Source: Eremomyces bilateralis CBS 781.70 (lineage: Eukaryota; Ascomycota; Dothideomycetes; Eremomycetales; Eremomycetaceae). Taken from it: a stretch of 64,000 bases of DNA. Below the pieces are notes generated by a model that saw only the letters and a program-made list of their open reading frames with translations, did no database searches and was not told where the DNA came from. A program made the position numbers and the translations under genes. The stretch spans positions 438,322-502,321 of the forward strand of contig NW_022985078.1 in assembly GCF_010015585.1 (NCBI RefSeq). The letters run 5' to 3'. The first letter of the stretch is position 1; each line of letters begins with the position of its first letter. This document shows, one piece after another, positions 32,348 to 43,848 of this stretch.

Positions 32348-33202
32348 ATGAAGTTCGCATTCGTCCTCCTCGCTCTAACAGGCGAGGTTTTTGGACAGGC
32401 TATAGAGTCTCGTCCCCAGCCGCTCTCCTCAAATCCGCTGCTTTCCTCTCGTCCACCGGTGGACTCCTCTCGTCCGCAAGTGGTCTCCTCTCGCCCGCCA
32501 GAGATCTCCTCTCGTCCGCAAGTGGTCTCCTCTCGCCCGCCAGATATCTCTTCTCGTCCTCCGGTGGTCTCCTCTCGCCCGCCAGAGGTCTCCTCTCGTC
32601 CACCGGCCAACGAAACACAGTCTTCACCGCTCCAGCCGCCAGTCTCCCCAGAGGAATCGGCCGTGGAGTCACATCCAGTGGAATCGGCCGTGGAGCCACA
32701 TCCGGTGGAAACGCCCGCGGCGGAAACTCCCCCAGTCGCCCCTCCGCCGTCCAATGCCACCTATTCTTGGCCAGGGAAGCGTCCGGAAACCTCCACTCGG
32801 TGCCCAGGTGCCCAGGCATCTGACACCAATCAACCCCAACTAGGGAAGCGCCAGAGAATCTCGTGCCCACAGGGTGTTCCTCCGATATCTAATGACACCA
32901 TTCCGGCATCGAACACCACACAGCCGGCATTTAATAGCACTATTCCTCGCTTAAGGAAGCGTGAGGAAACCAAGCCTGGCCGGGAAGATTCTGCTTTGCC
33001 ATCTTCCAACACCCCTCGTGATCAAGAACAGCCCTCGGGAACCCTCGATAACTCAGAGGACTCTACTCCAAAAACTACCAACGCTCATATTGAGCCAGGG
33101 AAGCGTGCGGCAACCTCACTTGCCCAAGACGGTGCTCCGCCTGCACACCAAGCTGCGGGTGCTCTTGTGGCTGGTGCGATTGTGGCATGTCTCTTGTTTT
33201 AA
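32348..33202 (+). CDS. Secreted repeat protein with Kex2 sites (KEP-like), GPI-type tail
   Basis: A single exon of 284 residues. It starts with a signal peptide (MKFAFVLLALTGEVFGQA). Residues 33-88 are eight 7-residue SSRPPxx/SSRPQVV repeats. A Pro/Glu/Ser region follows, then four Lys-Arg sites at residues 144-145, 167-168, 204-205 and 252-253, three preceded by Gly (PGKR, LGKR, PGKR). The segments after each KR begin with loosely related sequences (PETSTRCPGA, QRISCPQGV, EETKPGRED, AATSLAQDGA), so this looks like a Kex2-processed repeat protein. N-glycosylation sequons (NET, NAT, NDT, NTT, NST) abound. The last residues (GALVAGAIVACLLF) form a hydrophobic tail like a GPI-anchor signal. Fungal proteins of this kind are cell-wall components, hydrophobic or effector peptides, or RiPP precursors. 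No UstY-like or other RiPP tailoring gene lies nearby, so a wall or secreted-peptide role is more likely. Confidence 0.8.
   Translation: MKFAFVLLALTGEVFGQAIESRPQPLSSNPLLSSRPPVDSSRPQVVSSRPPEISSRPQVVSSRPPDISSRPPVVSSRPPEVSSRPPANETQSSPLQPPVSPEESAVESHPVESAVEPHPVETPAAETPPVAPPPSNATYSWPGKRPETSTRCPGAQASDTNQPQLGKRQRISCPQGVPPISNDTIPASNTTQPAFNSTIPRLRKREETKPGREDSALPSSNTPRDQEQPSGTLDNSEDSTPKTTNAHIEPGKRAATSLAQDGAPPAHQAAGALVAGAIVACLLF
32444..32611 (+). repeat. eight 21-bp tandem coding repeats (SSRPPxx)
   Basis: Eight units of 21 bp encode SSRPPVD, SSRPQVV, SSRPPEI, SSRPQVV, SSRPPDI, SSRPPVV, SSRPPEV and SSRPPAN. The DNA units are very similar, so copy number is likely to vary among strains. Confidence 0.85.
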
Positions 33203-34292
33203 ACGACGCGAGACTGGAAGGCCGGAGACCGGTGTCTTTAGCGCAAGGCGGGCATAGGAACAGCGCAAGTGGATGTTAATAATGATTGCTGGATTGTAAT
33301 CCAATTATTATGACACAATATCTGCGCTATATTGTACGCAGTCTACTGCACAAAAGCACCAATCATAAAGGCTCGTTTTCATGGACATACTTATGGTATA
33401 TAGATTAATAATTTGGGAATGTACGATCCTTGCGGAAGACTGCTCTTCCCTTGCCTCGCTTCCTTGACCACGGGGCAAAGGGTTCCTCTTAAACGACATT
33501 GAACCTCCATTTCTTCCCCCAGCATAGGGGGTTCATTCCGGGGACTCATCATCGTGACCGGTAACGCAAGTCTTCCGCTTGGACGGCGGTGGATCTTTCC
33601 ACTAGATCCTCATTTGATGCCTCATTAGGAACAGCCCCATTGCAAATAGGTCATCCAGGATGATTTCCCAAGAGAGATTGATGGAATCTCTATTCAGGAG
33701 AGTGGGAGAGTATGGAGAGCTAGGCTGGAGCGGACAGGTAACCATTGAAACTTGAATGGATGGAGCAAAATGGATGCGACACACCTCGGCGATGCCTTGA
33801 AGCGTACCTGCACACTGTAATAAAGCTCTTGGAGGTGTCAAGGTGCTAATCGGATATGTGGCTTGTGACAACCAACATCGCCAACGGCAGGATCGACTGC
33901 CCCGTAGTCCACGGTCGGAGAGGAAAGTGTGCTCACAAAAGCCTTTTCTGACCTTAAACTCTTGAAACTAGTGTTTAGAGACTTTATCATAGAACTTGAT
34001 GCAGTGCCGTGTTGCCGCCAACTTCGAGCGGCAACTGTGCTAGATGTAGTTTAATTTGAGTACAGGTTGGGCGATGAGAGCAAGTTCGTCAAGGCCTCGC
34101 TATTTCGCTCCAGTAGAGAAAAGGTATTTGTGGCAGGACAGAGGCGTTCCGCAGGCGCAGGGAGGGGCCATTTTCCAATCTTTCATCATTATCCACGTAT
34201 GCGCAGCATTGCAGCATATCTTCCCCATTGCCTTGGCATACCCGATCAGTTCTGCGAAGGAAGCGAACGGTTGGCCCCTCAAATTGCTCTAG
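33203..34292. other. convergent intergenic region, no gene seen
   Basis: About 1.1 kb between the 3' ends of the repeat-protein gene (+) and ARH1 (-). AT-rich tracts near 33290-33420. No coding frame or RNA gene recognised. Confidence 0.45.
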
Positions 34293-35913
34293 TTATCCGT
34301 CTAGCACTTCGAGCATTTCTTTTACGCTTGTCAACTTCTCCCTAGGTTTTCCCGACTTCTGGCCTCGCTCTTTCTCAACTTGATCAATCTTCCTCCATTC
34401 AGACCAGCTGACTGGTCTGCAGGCTGCCTTTTCGGCCGCCTCCCGAACGGCTTCCCATCCTGTCCTTGCGCCGTTTGGACTTGGATCCTCCAGCAAGCCT
34501 TGGTTCCAGTCCTCGACTATCGAGTCGGCTGTGGCGAATGCATCTTGCATGGTGCTAGCAATAACACCGACAGGTCCTCGTTTGACCCAACCAGCACAGT
34601 ACACCCCGCGGATGGCTGTAAAGGCTTCGTGATCGCTGGCAGATTCTCGAATTGCACGGCCAAGGCCGTCATTGATGATGATTCCTCTTCCCAGATCAAA
34701 TGAAACACCAAGATGGTCCATTCCCGGCAATGGCAGAGACTTGTACCCAACCGACCTGAAAGCTGCCGACGCAGGAATGTCATCACCGGGAACTAATGCT
34801 TGAACACGAGCACTCTTGTCGAGGGGATCAGCGCCTGATCTGAACTCATTTTTCATGAAAGATACACTGGCTAGCTGTTCTGCATTTCCTGGACTCGGAT
34901 GAAACGAAGTTGGAGACATGAGAAAGTCAAGGTCCCAATTCTTTGAGGATACATGATTCGTCGAGCCTTTCGCAAGGAGCTGCATAAGACGTTTCGATTG
35001 GCGAGGAAGTCTAGCTGGATCCTGGGGCAATAGATGCGGTGGTATAGAAGTGAACGATACCGAAGGCAGCTGAAGGAGTTCGCGGAGTTCTTTAATTGTG
35101 AATGACGCCTTTGGATATATTGTTAACATGGGATTCGGTGCCGGGTCATAGGCGTAACGGACGTACCTGCATTGGGCCTCGTCTGCCGACAACTTTCACG
35201 CTTCTTATCCGACTCCGTGATAACGTGTCAATGGCGTTTTCCGCCATATCAGTCCCTCGTAACTGATCTGGGGGGGTGAGCAATACCCTGGCCACGTCCA
35301 GAGCGACATTACCCTGACCTATCACCACCGCTTGTTCGCCATTGTCAAGCCGTGGATTCAGGTCAGCGAACTCCGGGAGGCCATTATACCAACCGACGAA
35401 TTCGCGGGCAGAATAGATCCCATTCAGGTGCTCTCCCGGGATGTCGAGCTTATTGTCTTTCGCAGCCCCATAAGCAAAGACGATGGCATCATAGTGTGGT
35501 GCTAAAGCTGATAGGGAGATCTGATGGCCAACATCTACGTTGCCGATGAAGTTGAACCGGGCCGAATCGGCCACTTCTTCAAATTTGTCCTGGCAATTCT
35601 TGACTTCTGGGTGGTCTGGTGCAACGCCATATCGGACCAGACCAAATGGCACCGGAAGATGTTCATACATATCAATGACAGAAGACTCAATTCTCTGCAT
35701 CACCCGATAAGCAGTATAGAAGCCTGCCGGGCCCGAGCCAATGATGGCTGCTCGAAATGGCCTTTGCGTGGCCGAACTGTATGCTCTTGAGGACGCATGC
35801 CGGTGGAACTGTGCGATGAAACGAGAGCAGTATGAGAAACCCTTAAGCTGGGCAACCTTTGATGTTGGCCTCCACAGCCATTGTCTGGCTACTCGTGATA
35901 GACGTGATTCCAT
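34293..35913 (-). CDS. ARH1: Mitochondrial NADPH:adrenodoxin (ferredoxin) reductase
   Basis: Exons 35913-35167 and 35108-34293 (58-nt intron) give 520 residues. Arh1 moves electrons from NADPH to ferredoxin Yah1 in the matrix for Fe-S cluster and haem A synthesis. An Arg-rich presequence (MESRLSRVARQWLWRP) is followed by the FAD motif AAIIGSGPAGFYTAYRV. The conserved block LPVPFGLVRYGVAPDHPEVKN comes next, then the NADPH-binding VVIGQGNVALDVARVLL and VVGRRGPMQASFTIKELREL, the latter restored by splicing. The C-terminal FAD contact is VYCAGWVKRGPVGVIASTM. The length and motif order match the family. A second Met 23 codons upstream (35982) would only lengthen the presequence. It is divergent from UTP10. 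Confidence 0.95.
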
Positions 35914-36504
35914 CGTTAATCTAGCTCTTCTAAAGAATGAAGAAGACGTCGATTCGAGATAAGAAAGAAGGATCAACCACACACGAAAACAGACCTATCA
36001 ACACCGGCCATGAAGCGCGCATTACCATAAATAGTCTGCCACTTTTGAAGCCATCGAATATTGAAATATAACTAACTGACGCGACATTGACAGGAGCTGG
36101 AGAAACGAAACACTCGGAGTCACTGATGACTCCAGTGAGGTTTAGTTCCGACAGGGGTTTGGGTGTGGCTCCTGTGGCTGGAGAATAAAAAGTGGCTGGA
36201 GGGACCCGACGAAACGGAAGGCACGACCGGATCCCTGCAACGCCAAGATTTCGCGGTTTCTGTGACATCGCGAAATCTCGAAATCTCGAAATTTTGAGAT
36301 GGCGATGCTCCAAAATTTCTGTCTTGTCCGTCATAACTATAACCTACGGCCACAACACTATTTCTTGTACACGCTGTTACCTCGGTTCTGAGCGTTTGCC
36401 CTGATGTATATTCTTGGATAGTTGTAGTTGTCATTCGACTGCTACCGAAAGATTCGCGTTGAGCCTCTCGTTCAACCACCGCAGAATCCTTGAATTGGCC
36501 CAAT
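35914..36504. promoter_or_regulatory. divergent promoter, ARH1 / UTP10
   Basis: A 590-bp region between two start codons that must carry both promoters. It contains a 10-bp-arm inverted repeat (36246-36278) overlapping three tandem CGAAATCT-like units (36271-36294). No TATA box stands out. Confidence 0.5.
36246..36294. repeat. inverted repeat plus CGAAATCT tandem array
   Basis: AGATTTCGCG (36246-36255) and its reverse complement CGCGAAATCT (36269-36278) flank a 13-nt loop. The right arm runs into CGAAATCT, CGAAATCT, CGAAATTT (36271-36294). It could bind a dimeric factor serving both genes. Confidence 0.6.
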
Positions 36505-39500
36505 ATGCCGAGCTCACTCCAACAGCAGCTCGCGCAAATTGCGCAGAACTCTACCCGCCAACTTGACCTAAAGGCTCAGAAAGTTGGCCATTCCAAATCT
36601 TTCCTGTTCGAGCCGAAAGTCGCCGCGAAACAGGACTTCAACACTATCTTCCAAATATGCATAGAAGGCTTCGAAGAGATATGCGCCCTGGACAGGACTT
36701 TTGGAGAGTACCGGGAGACCCTCTTTAGCGAACAAAGCAAGGTCGAGGATCGAACACAAATGAATGCGGAAGAACAGTCTCAATTGAATGAGACCTTGGC
36801 GACATTTTTGATCCGGATATCATCAAAGCTGTTACTCAAGCCAGGTCTAAAATGCGTCGAGTGGCTCGTGAGGCGATTCAGGTACAGCATACTGGTTATT
36901 TGTATAATATGGCGCTAACATGCAATAGGGTCCACGAGTACAACACTGAACGGTTACTGTTCGCATTTCTCCCCTACTTCGAATCTCCCATATTTCCCCT
37001 GGTCCTATCTATAATACCCGAAAGGAATTTATCCGAGCCCGTACGATTCCTCTATCCATACATCCAAGCCCGAGAAAATCCCCGTATGACTGCGATCCAA
37101 TACACAGCTGCAAATAACCGCTCTTTCTTCAGAACACTGAATAACTATGTGTTGGAGGTCGTCAAGACCGGATATCACTTCCCCACACTGCTCTCTTTCT
37201 GGACCTGCGTCATAGTCCACGGGATTGATGGAAGACTCGAATCCGCAAGAGCTGGGGTCGAGAATGTTCGCCGACAGAAGCAGGAGGACGCCCTTCTTGA
37301 AATTATACCGGTGTTGAACGAAGGCTTCGCGTTGACTCACGCGCCCGACATGATCCTGGCGTGCATTATGATTACAACCGTCCTAGCCTCCAAATCGGCG
37401 CCTGGAGACAAAGTCATCAAGCCGCTGATGTCTGCCGTTGTCGGAGCAAGTACCGAAGATGTGCTAGATGAGAGTTTGATGTGCTTGGTGGTCCTTGCAG
37501 AAGAAATTGAGTCGGAGAAAGTACCGAAATCGGTAATGAAGTTCATACTCGAAACAGATGCGCCTTTGCAGAGCATTCACCGGATTTCGGAGCAAGCTAG
37601 CGTTGACAAGTTTGTGCATGCCTGCATCACCACCGCCCTTGCAAATCCCGACGGACGCTGGATAAACCGAGTTGTTCCTTTCTTCCAGGAGTTGGTGGAG
37701 TCGCATTCAATATCACCCCGCGCTGTCAAGAACAGCCTTTCTCTCCTTATCAACGCTGTGAGGACATCTGGAAGACCAGATGGGAACACCGAGCTTTGCC
37801 AGCAGGTCGGACAGAGCATGCGCCACATAGCGCAAGAACCTTCGGGGGTCGAAATGATCAGGAATTGCGCGGAGTCACAAGGTCTGAGCGTCGGGGAGAT
37901 CGAGCAGGCTACACTCACGCAAATTCTCGGCGATGCTGCCGAAGTCGTTGAGATGGAGGTTGACCCCTTACCCATTGAGGCCCAAGCCGCACTACCCAGC
38001 GATGAACTCTCTGAAAGGCTTGCAAGCGTCCCAGAGGCGAACACCCGATCATTCCTGTCAACCTACAGCTCGGAAACGCTCGATACCTTTGAGGCACTCT
38101 TTCAACAGGTCTACACGGATAGCGATCGGCTTCAGCAACTCTGTGAGGCCCCGTTGTTTTGGCCCAATGACGAATTGAACAACATGCTGTTCATCACCTT
38201 CCTTATCCGGATATGGACTGGAAAAATGCATCCGTCTTGCAAGCAAGCTGCCCTTGCGGTCGGGAAGTTGTGGCTGTCTAGTTCTGCACATCTCGGAAAC
38301 TCTGTGCAGATCGTGGTTCCGTATCTGCTACTCGCACTCACCGATTCGTCCAGGATTGTTCGAGAAGCCGCTGCTGCATTTCTTAAGGACCTGGCCGATA
38401 CATACACTTATTTGTCGTCGGCCAAGGCATCAACAATGGTTGCCCCTTGGACGTTTGATGCAGTGTATAGTCGGTCCCAATCAGCTTGGTCGTCGCTTTC
38501 TACGGAAGAAGCTTCGAAGCTCCTTAACGACCAACTCGTACCAATGCTTGAGGAATGCATCCTAGATCGGGATCTTATTTCGAACGCTCTGATCTCTATC
38601 TTTGGAAGGCAATCCGAGCCGAGCCATAGTCCGAGGCTCAAGCCTGCACATCTCGCCGCCACATATAACTTCCTCAGCAGCCACGCGGTTGCGACGCCAC
38701 TCCTACACATTCGGACAAAGCTTCTCCAATTCCTGCGAAACCCGGGTAAGCCGGGCATAACCGCTCATAAGTCCGTTATCCAACCGGCTTTGAGGCAATG
38801 GGTTGAGCTCGCCCCCTCCGCCGTGAGTGCCGTGGAAGAAGAACAGGGGTCGAGCGTCCCAGAGCTTTCCGACGCCTATTTTGCTACGGTGCCATTCCGA
38901 GACCCGACTGCGCTAGCTTTCCTTCTGGAGCTCATCCGGCCAACGTCTCGACTGCGGCCAGACACAGCAGCGGCCGTTTTCGAGCGCATCAAGACTCTTT
39001 GGAGAGAGATGTCCGATTCGGTGAAAGGTGGATTCGCAAATGCAATGTTCGAGTTGATCATTACCGAGGATGTGCAGACTCCAGAGTTGCCAGCCCATGC
39101 TTACGAGAAGTTCCAATCGCTGTCCATCCCCACCGTCGTGATATTGGACCTTGTGGAGAGTTTACTACGTCATTCAGAGACTCCATCTGGCCAACATCGA
39201 AGGAAGAGAGCTCGGCTTAGCGACGGTGATGGTGCCCGACAGTCTCACTCCGAGACCAGCACTGTGTTGAGGAAGTTTAGCTTTGTCCTCGAATACTTAC
39301 ATAGCTCGTTGGCCAATATGGAAGCTTCCACCACCGAGCTCCTAGGTCTACTCAAAGCTTTGTTTTCCGTGTTGGATGAGCTCTTAGCGTTATCATCCAC
39401 TGTCCACTCCGATCTCGTCTTCCTACAGGTCCTGACCATGGACAGTCTCAAGGGGATTGTCGAGCGGCTTTCGGATCGGAAGTTCAAGCTGGACGATCCA

Positions 39501-42006
39501 AGCTCCGTGCGAATGGACACGCTTGTCAATTGCTTGCGAAAATCGTCCAACCCGCAGGTGCAAACGAATGCACTTGTTCTTGTTACCCATCTTGCGTCAT
39601 GGAATCCAGAGGTGGTCCTGCAAAACGTCATGCCCATATTCACGTTCATGGGACATACGATCTTGAGACAAAGCGACGAGTTCTCTGCTCACGTCATCAA
39701 GCAGATTCTGCGTCAGATCGTTCCACCGTTGGTCATCTCTCTCCAGAGATCTAACGTGGGGATCGTGCAGGGCGCCTCGAGCCTTTTGCACAGCTTTACA
39801 GCAGCATTCGAGCATATTCCATTGCATAGACGCCTAGATCTGTTTCAAAATCTAGCCTTGAATCTTGGTCCCGCCGAATCACTCCATGCAATCATTGCAA
39901 TGCTTGCAGAGAAGTATCCACAAGATGAAACAGTGTATTCATTCTGTTCTTCACTTCTAGCACGCGTTGGTCCATATCAAGCATTGGAGGTGAGTAATTT
40001 GCATAGACACCTGTATGGTAAAGTACAAGCTAACATACTGCAGACGATTGGACGCTACACAAAGCTGCTTTGTGACGCTGCTATGCATCAGCCCGGAGAC
40101 TTGGAGGCGATTCTGGCCATCAAAGGAAAGACGAATGAAGAGTTCGACTCTACCCTTGTTGGCCTACTCCATATGCTGAGTGCTCTGGTCGACAATGAGA
40201 GCTTCCGTGCTCGTCTGAAAAAGAGCGGCAAACCAGTGTCCGGCCAGCATGAGATTTTCTCTGATCTCATTACGGATGCAATCAAGCTCAACCAGGCATG
40301 TCGACGCAGCACAGATGTGTCCACGGCTTGCAGCAAAGCGCTCGCAGGAGTTTTCCGACTTCTGCCAACCGGTGACCTCATCAAGTCTGCTGACATGTTG
40401 CTGCAGAGGGCCAAGGAAGATAGCGACGGTGCTGAAATTCTGCCGATCCTCTTCCGTAGCATCGATGCGCAAGTGAGGCGGCTGAACCAATCCGATCGCA
40501 GCTCAAGTCGCTCGCTGGTGGCCTTCGTGCCGAAGATCGCGACAATTATCTCCATGGAATCCGTGCAGTCAAAGACGTACGCCATTGCTTGCATCGATCA
40601 GATCATTCGAAGGTTCGGCAAGATGAGCCCAGACGCTGTCGCCAGTGCTGCTCAGGTGATTGCTGGAAAGGATGCACTGGGACTTGCGAATCCCAAAGTA
40701 CGAACAGCTGCTCTTTTGTGCCTGTCCTCGTGCGTTGAGGTTCTCCGTGATGACTTCATCTCTTTGGCGCCCGAGGTCCTGTCGGCATTACATCAGTATT
40801 TGAAAGCGGATGGCAACGAGCCAAACTCGCTGTTTGTTCCGGGCTACATGCTTCTTATCTCTCTTTGCGAGCACGCTGCCTTCTTGTTTGCCGGCAGTAT
40901 CCTTGACAAAATCTTGGGTCTGGTTCATGCCTCGTCCGCTGCGTCACTTACGAAAGAAGAGGTCGATATGCGGCAGCATTTCTTGGAAGTCTTGTCTCAG
41001 CGTGTGGATGCAAGAGAACTGTTCCAAGCGATAGATCGCACAATGAATGACGCCATGAGCTCAAATCTGGAGGTAAGTTTTCGTTTATTTGACACTGGTA
41101 GTTCCCTGCTGACGAATTTAGGCAACGACACTGCAGTTGGGTCTGCTTCAGACGACTTTACAGCATCATCCAAATGCGATAGCTATCAAGAATAGCGCTG
41201 TGCTCTTCAGCATTCTTCTGAAGGCATTCAACCTTCGCGCTAGTCGTTCTAGAAACACCCGTCCCGCGGAGATCCAGAAGCTTGAAAATCTGGCTGTCGA
41301 CGTGGCTATGGACATGACCATGAAAGTCAATGATTCGACATTCCGTCCGTTCTTCTCACAGATGATCGAATGGGGCAATGCCCCGCTCGAGGGCGACGAG
41401 GTTCGGATTGCACGGTGGACAACGGTCTTCCGATTCATTGAGACCCTCTTCGCGAGTTTGAAGAGTCTCATGACCTCTTACGCAAGCTATATTCTCGAAC
41501 CGGTATCCAAGCTTTTAGAGATTGCCCCGATAAACACGGATGAAGGAGCCACTTTGGTCAAGGCCGTGATGCAAGCTCTCCAAAGGAATCTGGAACATGA
41601 CCAGGATGACTTCTGGCAAGCGCCCGCCCATTTCAAAGAGCTCATGAATCCGCTTCTCGATCTTTTCACCCGGGCACCACCGAGCATTTTGAACGAGGAT
41701 GTCATTCCTACTGTTGTTGAGTTGGCTGTTACGGCGGCCTCTCCGGACCATCATAAAGAGATCAACTCCCGTCTGATCCAGCATCTGCGGTCAATCCTGA
41801 TCGTTCCGAGACTTGCGGCGGTCAAGTGCGAGCAAGCACTGACTGAAAGGCTAGGAGAGGAGTGGCTGTTGTTGCTGGCTGAGCTGTTGCCGGTGATCAG
41901 TGAACTGCAGGAGGATGACAATGAGACGGTTGAGAAGGAGACGGTTCGGTGGATCAAGATGACTTCAGGGATCCTCGGGGAGGATTTGGATGCCATGTTG
42001 AGATGA
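36505..42006 (+). CDS. UTP10: Utp10, U3 snoRNP/90S pre-ribosome HEAT-repeat protein
   Basis: Exons 36505-36881, 36929-39989, 40044-41072 and 41122-42006 give 1783 residues, matching the very large Utp10 (HEATR1). It is part of the t-UTP subcomplex of the small-subunit processome in the nucleolus, acting in rDNA transcription and 18S rRNA maturation. The start MPSSLQQQLAQIAQNSTRQL and the early block HSKSFLFEPKVAAKQDF are family signatures. The remainder is alpha-helical HEAT-like repeats, ending with the conserved BP28CT-type region (VNDSTFRPFFSQMIEWGNA) and a terminal LAELLPVISELQEDD...VERW-like block. Introns are 47, 54 and 49 nt, all with CTAAC/CTGAC branch sites. The 54-nt intron has no in-frame stop, so unspliced RNA would still encode a continuous protein. 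Confidence 0.95.
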
Positions 42007-42679
42007 TAACTCAATCCATACCAATCCAGTTCGGTATCGTATGAAACTGAAATTCCTTCATGAATCATGATCCTTAGGTATATCGATGGCTCTTGTTTGG
42101 TCCTTGCTGTTGATTCCCATGTGCTTTTCTTTCACGGGACAGCCATGAGTTCATCCATTGGGTTGTTTTGCTTTCCTCACACGCGGCAACCCTTCCAGAT
42201 TCCACTCGATTCTGAGATTCTGCGTGTACCCGTGTTCTTAATACGTTTCTCACTAAATTCGACCGACTCTCACTCTTGTTTTCTCTCTCGCGCAATCATA
42301 ACTTACACCCCGCCTGATTGAGAAGGTTGACTGAACTAATACCATCTCAGTAAGTGACAAGTCATCGATTAAAATTCCTCCATTCTAGCACTTATGGCTG
42401 AAATCAGCACACCCTATGATTTCGCCCGGACAGAAGCCTCCTATTCTACGTTGCTAGATCCTCTTCGCCCATACCACACCGTCACTCCCTTTTATTGTGC
42501 CAGATACAACTATCTGCTTGTTTTGATTCCGCTTCGCGATGCACCATGGCTTGTTTGATATCACTTTAGCAACGGGCATATTTTAGCCGTCTCCGGGTCC
42601 GCTATTACGGGCCCTTCATTTCTTTCGTTTCCAATTATTACACTCAAATAACCTTTTTTGTTTTTTCTTCTACCATTCG
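42007..42679. other. intergenic, pyrimidine-rich
   Basis: About 670 bp downstream of UTP10. It is CT-rich between 42160 and 42320 and before 42680, as in fungal promoters. No gene seen. Confidence 0.4.
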
Positions 42680-43848
42680 ATGTCATCGGACCTCCTAGTG
42701 GCCAACTCCTTCCGAGACGTCTACACCATCCTTGACAGTTAGTGACGGTCTTCCGTCAGCCGTGTAGTTATTACGCCCTGCACCCGAATTTCATAGGCGT
42801 GCTTTAGGTCTGGAGCTCCATTTGATAATTTGAAAGAACATCACTGACCGAGCTACAGACCGTCAATCCGAAGCTGAAATCAATGAACGACTGCTTGCGT
42901 TTGTGAAGCGGATCGACATGGGAGGGCTAATTACCCCATATACATTCACTCATTGACCACCTAATCGAGACTGACATGCACGAGATTCCCTTTGTCTCTT
43001 GGGACGAGCCGGAAGAAGAACCACCAACCACCAAGGATTCCGATCTTCCCGATAATTCTCGTGGTCAAGCACCCAGAGATGTTCAGGGTGATTCCGTTCC
43101 TACTCCAGCGGGAGTGCGTCAAGGTGCTCTCCACCTGCCCATGACTCAAGGTAGTGCTCAGGAAGACGATGTCCCATTCTTCAATTGGGACGACGAAGAT
43201 GTTGACATGAGAGGTAAGTAACATCTCGTAGTGAAAGCTATTTCCATTCGTTCTAACCATGTGATTCTGCAGGCCAATCCAACTTTCCTGGCCACGCAAC
43301 CTAGCTCCGCTACTGCCCCCAGCTCTGCTACTGCTCCCATCAACTCGATTTCAAACGAGGACATGGAGATGATTGCGACCCATCGAGTCAATATGGAGAA
43401 GGCCATCAAAGAACAGGTGAATTATGAACGAGAGGCGCAACAGCGTCGAGAGAGTGTGCGCCGTGAAGCCAATCGATTGCCAAGCCAGGAAGCTTACCAG
43501 GCACGTACACGGCAATTGGCAGTTGAATACGAAGCGGCAGAATAGTACTATAAGAATGCGGTGGCCAAGCATGAAGAGGCGAGAGCGCTTATGCTGGCCA
43601 AAAAACGTGAGCAACATTAGCATTTAGCTAGGCAACTTGCAGGACACCCAGGATTGAAGAAAGCCGAGGAAGAGAAGGATGCGTGCGCATTCTACGTCAG
43701 GTTATCAAAGGAGAGGATGGCTGCGGTAGGCCGCCAGCTTCAAATAAATTTTAGAAAGACCTATGAAGAGGAGGTTTCGAGAGCGGCCACAGCTGTTGGG
43801 CATCCTGAGTACGAGGCTCCGCCGATCGACTACTCGTGCAGGTTTTAA
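42680..43848 (+). pseudogene. Decayed host protein gene, unknown family
   Basis: Coding-like segments line up on the + strand: MSSDLLVANSFRDVYTILD (from 42680), an intron at 42738-42858 (GTTAGT...CTACAG), RQSEAEINERLLAFVKRIDM, then HEIPFVSWDEPEEE...DDVPFFNWDDEDVDM (42976-43213), a GTAAGT intron ending in TGCAG at 43272, and a charged helical part (NEDMEMIATHRVNMEKAIKE onward to 43848). The joined frame is broken. The donor after the second segment is not a GT, the junction after the GTAAGT intron is out of frame, and two in-frame TAG codons occur at about 43543-43545 and 43618-43620. Both TAGs sit where CAG (Gln) would fit. The helical, Glu/Lys/Arg-rich C-terminus suggests a coiled coil. I do not recognise the family. 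It could also be an active gene with a splice pattern I could not find. Confidence 0.5.
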
